Below, one piece after another: positions 59,491 through 64,000 of a stretch of DNA of 64,000 nt. The position numbers and the translations under genes were made by a program. The notes under the pieces were generated by a model. That model had not been told where the DNA came from and did not search any database. It worked only from the letters and a program-made list of their open reading frames with translations. Origin of the DNA: Saccharum officinarum (Eukaryota > Streptophyta > Magnoliopsida > Poales > Poaceae); NCBI GenBank assembly GCA_020631735.1, contig CM036179.1:22993063-23057062 (forward strand). The letters run 5' to 3'. Every line of letters starts with the position of its first letter. Position 1 is the first letter of the stretch.

Positions 59491-60081
59491 TGAACAGACT
59501 TGCTTTTTAACATTGTTGCGATATACTCCATGACCAGATATAATGATCAGCAAATGGGCCTGTGATTGCATCTTTTTTCTGAAATTTTTCTAGAAATTTT
59601 AGGGTACACACGTGTGCATTCGGTGATACTACGTGTTTCCCGCACACTAGAGACGACTTCTAAAATTTTTAGGGCGTCCACATGTGCGCGTTCAGTGTAC
59701 CACGCATTTCCCGCGCAATGAAGGCAACGTGTATGGACACGCAAGGTATATGTACATGTGGTGTGAGTGTGTGAATTAAGTTGTACCCGATCAAAAAGAT
59801 ATAAAGATCTGACAGCGATGTGCGATTTAAACCAAGTTTGGTCTCTTTATGCACAACACTCTGGTTTTTTTGCCAAAATGACTTGATGAACAACCGTTTA
59901 GGGCCATGAATTATAAGCATCGGCGTTGATGTCTAAAACACCACATAATGCTACACTGAAAATTTGGTTTAAAATTTAAACACTGTCAAAGCTTGAGGTG
60001 TTGTAGATAAAAAGGCAGTACATGAAATATGGAGGATCATGCAACAAAAAACATGATTCCGATGCTTGTTTCAAAAGATCC
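59491..60081. other. 3' flank of EMG1
   Basis: No gene is visible. A short similar phrase, CACGTGTGCATTCGGTGATAC / CACATGTGCGCGTTCAGTGTAC, is repeated near 59610 and 59690. The part next to 60082 should contain the EMG1 3' UTR on the minus strand. Confidence 0.4.
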
Positions 60082-63000
60082 TCATTGGATGTTCCACTTT
60101 TGCTCCAGGGCACTGCATATCCGATTTAAACAGCAGGCGGCACTGAGAGGGTAGTTGCAAACTGCACAAACGGGGAAGTGGTCACTATGGTTGAAAGGAA
60201 AACAGATACAGATAAATAATATGCAGACATTGCAGTCTTCACAAAATCTGTCCCTTTGTCCAAGCAATGTAATCATCAAAGTATATAATTTTGGACATTT
60301 ATATTTGCAAGTTTCTCATTCTCTAAATAAGATGTCTACACCAGCAAGTCAATCTAGTGAGAAGCAGGATGATATTTTGATCCAAACTGGTCATGCCCAA
60401 GTTGCTACCAAGTTAAGGCCATTTGCTACATGTGCATGTGGGCACTAATTAACAACTAAACCACGGTTAATGGAAGAAAATAAAATGTCACCCTGATCTA
60501 ATTTTTCAGCATAACTTTTTTTTATCATATCAACTAAATGTTACTTACTTTGTATGTAATCATCTGTGTATTCCTTGTCAATCTTTCCATGGGCCATGGC
60601 ACCAACCTGGAGATACAGTGCAGACAGTATGGGATTACGTACAAGCATTAAGGGATCAAAATAGCCCAGCTTACAAGCACAATTACTCACCACAAACACA
60701 AGGGGTTCATCATCGCTGGATTTGGCAACATAGTCAAACAAGTTGACTGACTTCTCAGCACTAAATGAAAGACCTAATCAGTATAAAAAATGTATCAATT
60801 AGCATATCTACCGGATATGAAATATGTCATTAAACAATATACTCACCAATCTTTCGTGCACCAACAGGTAGATAGCGGGTAACAGGATTTTTAACAACAT
60901 TAAGAAGCTTCTCACGCTTCCCAACTGCTGTAATGCTCAGTTTTTGTAACAACTGTGCTGCCATATTATATAGTACTTGCAATCAGCGCAATTATTAAAA
61001 TAACAGAAACACAAGATACAGAAGGTATAAGAGTTTTATTAGTAACTTACACATTAAACCACAGAAACGTTTAAACGTTCTTGGCATGCGGACATGAGGT
61101 TTGATTTCAAACAATACTCCCTTTTCAGTCCTCACATAAACAGCCTGTAACCTTCCAGCCTTAGTCAGAGGGCTATCAAATATTGCTAGTAGAGCCTGCA
61201 AAACATTTTCGAGACAAACTCATTAACGACAAGTTGGAAAGGATGTCTGTCAGAAAGGAATGAGCTGAGTTATTGTTGGTAGGCCCAATCAACTATTTTT
61301 TACTAGGTCACTGATGTTTTCTTTAAGAAATAGCACAGGGTGCAGGGGTGATCAATTGAAAAATGGAATTACTAAAAGAAAGCACTTGATAATTGGGTAT
61401 AGAATAAATGCTTGATTCCCATTTACTTGAAACAAATAATTGAGAATCAAATTCAAATAAAAAGAGGAGTGTTTTTTATTCATCTTCCAGTATTTTCAAT
61501 ATTTTAAGGCAACAAGAAATTTACATTACCTGATGAATTATATCAGGTCTATAGTCTGCAGGATTGCGATTCTGCTTCCTCAAATAATTTGCATGATCAT
61601 CTGAGTTCAAGATTTGCATAGTCTGCACAGAATGGTAAAAGAAAAGGTCAAACTAATATCCATAAGGTGATAATCGTTTGTTTCAAAAGAGAACATCCCA
61701 GATGTTATGCTAAATTTCTTTTTCTGCAATAAAACTGAACCATTTAAATGATTAAAAATGGATATACTAGCAATGGTCAAGGATAGCAAATTAGGAAAGT
61801 ATAAATATGCCTTTTTACAAGAAAAAAACATCTACTTAACACTGGAATTCAAGATATGCAAGCAACAACCTTTTGCTGGGAAAAGATCTGCATTGGCTAT
61901 AGCCATAAACTGAAGAATGAAAATGACAGGCCTCATATGCAGAGGCTTATTCCTGGGTGATGACTTGGACCATGATGAAGAGATAAAATATTCAGCAGTG
62001 CGTAGAGACACCGATAACAGCAGGTACAAGCCACCATTTACTAATGTCCCAAGTAGTACATGCTATGTTGATTCGTTTAACAGGACAGTCAATATGGACC
62101 CCAAGGATTCACTGGCATGTTCATCAACAATGGTACAGAAGTATAACTTTTTTATACTAATGTTGTTAATTAAGTACTCCATAAAGTCTTCCAAGATATA
62201 CTTTGACCATTAACTTATCTTGCTTACAATATGTATCAATTACTACAAAGCCAATGTTTATTACAACATTTGTGAAATAAGAATCTATTGATGCATCTTT
62301 TGTGCACTGAACATACATATATTTTTAATAATTGATGGTCAAAGTACACTATATTTTGACATTTGGGAAATACTGTTTTTTAGGTGTTAGGCAGTCCCTA
62401 CTGTGCAACTTTGCTGGCTAATTTATTTTTTGCTGTAAGTTTGACTTGATACTTCTCAAAAACATGGAATGTAAGAGTATAAGGTCTTGATGTTTCCATG
62501 TTTCTTTTATCTTGAAGAAGCCTTGGGGAGTGTTTGCGTTTTATCAACAATATTTCCAATCTATTCTATGAGAATCTTACAAGTCAAATTACATTTTTGT
62601 TTAAGAGCTTTTAGTTATTCACATATGTGCCATGCAAGCATATGAAAACAATTGGTCCTGTACAAATTAAACTTATGATAATACACGTACAAGGTGTCAC
62701 CAATATCTCAACAGGGTCCACTCCAAGCCAACGATAAAATTATCTATTCTTGCATAATCACAAAGATACTGAGCATTCCTGGTACAAGGTATACACTAAA
62801 TATACTAACCAATGTTATTCTAGCATCCTTGATTTCTTTCATCAATTTCCACATTCTGTGAAGTTGTCACAGCAAGGTGCACATTCCAGTTTCATGATAA
62901 GGTGAAAATTACTACGTTTTTGCCCTTTTTCCTACTAATAACAGTAGAACCACCTCAATAAATAAATCACTCGTACAAATCCCTCCAAGCTAAGGGCAGG

Positions 63001-63411
63001 ATTGAACTCGAAATGAGCATCCAAAGAAGCCAGAATTGAATTTGTTCTGGAACAGGAATAGCACAAGAAAAAAAAAGGAATTTATTGATGGTTGATGCAG
63101 CCGAACCACTGTACCTTGCCGACTTTGCCGACCTCGAGGCAGGCCCTCTCGAGCACGAAGATGGCGCCGGGCCGTCGCTTCCCATCAACCATTCTGGGTA
63201 CGATTGGGAGCCCGTCCACCGCAGCATGCCCCTCCTCCCCAGCCGCTGCCTCCTCCTCCTCCTCCTCCTCGTTGCCCTTCTTCTCGCCACCAGACTCCTC
63301 TGGCGGTGGCAGCTCCTCCACCTCTTCAGCAGGCGGGGCAGCATCAGAGGTCGCCTCCTCCTCGAGCTTGCGCTTCTTCTTCCGTCCCTTCACCCCGTAA
63401 GGCCGCCCCAT
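60082..63411 (-). CDS. EMG1: Ribosomal RNA small subunit methyltransferase EMG1/NEP1
   Basis: Seven coding exons on the minus strand join in frame: 63115-63411, 61530-61622, 61051-61195, 60847-60957, 60691-60773, 60549-60606, 60082-60161. They total 867 nt and give 288 residues. Every junction has GT/AG signals. Residues 1-75 are basic then very acidic (long E run), a typical plant/fungal N-terminal tail. The SPOUT-class Nep1 domain follows: [18 protein letters not shown] (82-99), [14 protein letters not shown] (117-130), [11 protein letters not shown] (137-147), [12 protein letters not shown] (167-178), [12 protein letters not shown] (201-212), [11 protein letters not shown] (242-252) near the trefoil knot, and NYPLSAA (265-271) before a C-terminal helix. 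Family members N1-methylate a pseudouridine in helix 35 of 18S rRNA and act in 40S assembly in the nucleolus. Nothing essential is missing. Confidence 0.95.
61623..63114 (-). other. Intron 1 of EMG1 (1.5 kb)
   Basis: Minus-strand donor AAG|GTACAG and acceptor TGTGCAG|ACT. About 62176-62372 holds a decayed inverted repeat (TATACTTTGACCATTAA against TTGATGGTCAAAGTACA), probably a Stowaway-like MITE remnant. Nothing else is recognisable. Confidence 0.8.
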
Positions 63412-63932
63412 CTCTCTGACGCTCTCCTATCTGTAGGCCTGGGCAATCGGTTTCGTCAGGTGTTATCACGCTTGAACGGGCGTCCGTCGGGGCCGCGGTG
63501 GCAGCTGCGACACCTTAGCTGCAAGAACATATCAAGAGCTCCGCATCAGCTCCTCACAACGCGCTCGGCAATCACCAAACTAAAAAAAAAAAAAACAGCC
63601 AAGCAAACGGGGGAAAATAGAACCTCACCTTCCCTGAACGACCTCAAATCTAAGGCAGGACGATTTGAGGGCTCCGCTCCGCGTTGAGATCTGCCCTTGG
63701 CCCTTGCTTTTGCTTCTTCGATTGTGCGAGGGAAGGAGATAAGGAAGGGAACGACGAACCCACGACCGGCGCCCGCCGTGCCCGTGCCCCGCGGCCCTCC
63801 GCAACGCTGAGTCGCCGCGAACCGCCAACGCCACGCCCGCGCGCCTGCGCTGCGCAAGCCACTCGCTGTCGTGCTTGCCCCACCGGCCGCCGCCGCCGCC
63901 GCCGCCGTCGCGTCTTGCGCCTAGGGTTTTGA
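63412..63932. promoter_or_regulatory. Putative divergent promoter region
   Basis: About 520 bp lies between the EMG1 start codon and a plus-strand start at the window edge. It is CpG-rich towards 63930 with a GCC/CCG trinucleotide run (63881-63905). AAAACCCTAG, a telo-box-like motif, is present on the minus strand at 63921-63930. Overlapping frames on both strands (63546-63963) are low-complexity and not called as genes. Confidence 0.4.
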
Positions 63933-64000
63933 ATGGGAGCAGCCGAGCGGAAGGGGACGACACTGCGGCGGGAGCTCGTGCGGTTTGCCCCCGCTGCCTA
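63933..64000 (+). CDS. Possible start of a further gene, cut by window end
   Basis: An ATG after CTAGGGTTTTGA opens a plus frame, MGAAERKGTTLRRELVRFAP..., for 22 codons to the window edge. Upstream context (CpG-rich, telo-box-like motif) is compatible with a plant 5' leader. The visible peptide is too short to identify. It could also be a chance frame in a GC-rich promoter. Confidence 0.3.
   Translation, partial: MGAAERKGTTLRRELVRFAPAA

Overview
This is plant nuclear DNA, almost certainly from a panicoid grass of the Andropogoneae (Sorghum, Saccharum or Miscanthus type). The evidence is nested LTR retrotransposons with gypsy and SIRE/copia style termini, many copies of the grass Tourist MITE that starts GGCCCTGTTTAG, hAT MITEs, and two intron-containing genes whose products match plant families. 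The species assignment is inference. No bacterial, phage, plasmid or CRISPR feature is present.

Layout. Positions 1-14538 are one very large, non-coding gypsy-type LTR element: the end of its left LTR with a 2.2 kb copia solo LTR inside it, a 5.0 kb internal domain, and a complete 5.3 kb right LTR. Positions 14539-16492 are copia-like LTR debris. Positions 16493-20570 are low-copy DNA with gene-like minus-strand segments, one hAT and one Tourist element. A run of exactly 100 N (20571-20670) follows. After it, 20671-36905 repeats 4342-20570 almost base for base, so the window contains a 16.2 kb direct duplication whose two boundaries both touch the gap. This looks like two overlapping contigs or haplotypes laid end to end rather than a biological tandem duplication.

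Positions 36906-38106 hold a GC-rich gene-like 5' segment and its flank. Positions 38112-50736 are one gutted LTR retrotransposon with about 400 bp LTRs and a 5-bp target duplication (ACAAT). Its left LTR carries a MULE with a perfect 9-bp target duplication, and its right LTR carries a hAT-like element with a perfect 8-bp target duplication. Its 9.3 kb interior has no recognisable gag-pol. It is filled with three hAT MITEs, a GC-rich long-TIR element, about seven Tourist copies, three tandem repeats and a poly-G-linked triplication. Positions 50742-54200 are older retrotransposon sequence with another LTR.

The gene-bearing end is 55200-64000. A phosphatidylinositol 4-kinase gamma gene (plus strand, two coding exons, 559 aa) converges with an EMG1/NEP1 ribosome-biogenesis methyltransferase gene (minus strand, seven coding exons that splice in frame to 288 aa). 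A MULE-like MITE lies between their 3' ends. EMG1 may share a divergent promoter with another gene that begins at the right edge.

I found no undescribed multi-gene system. The most useful signals are the probable false duplication, the reciprocal empty sites that date the nested transposons, the very long-LTR non-coding element, and the structured 5' leader of the kinase gene.
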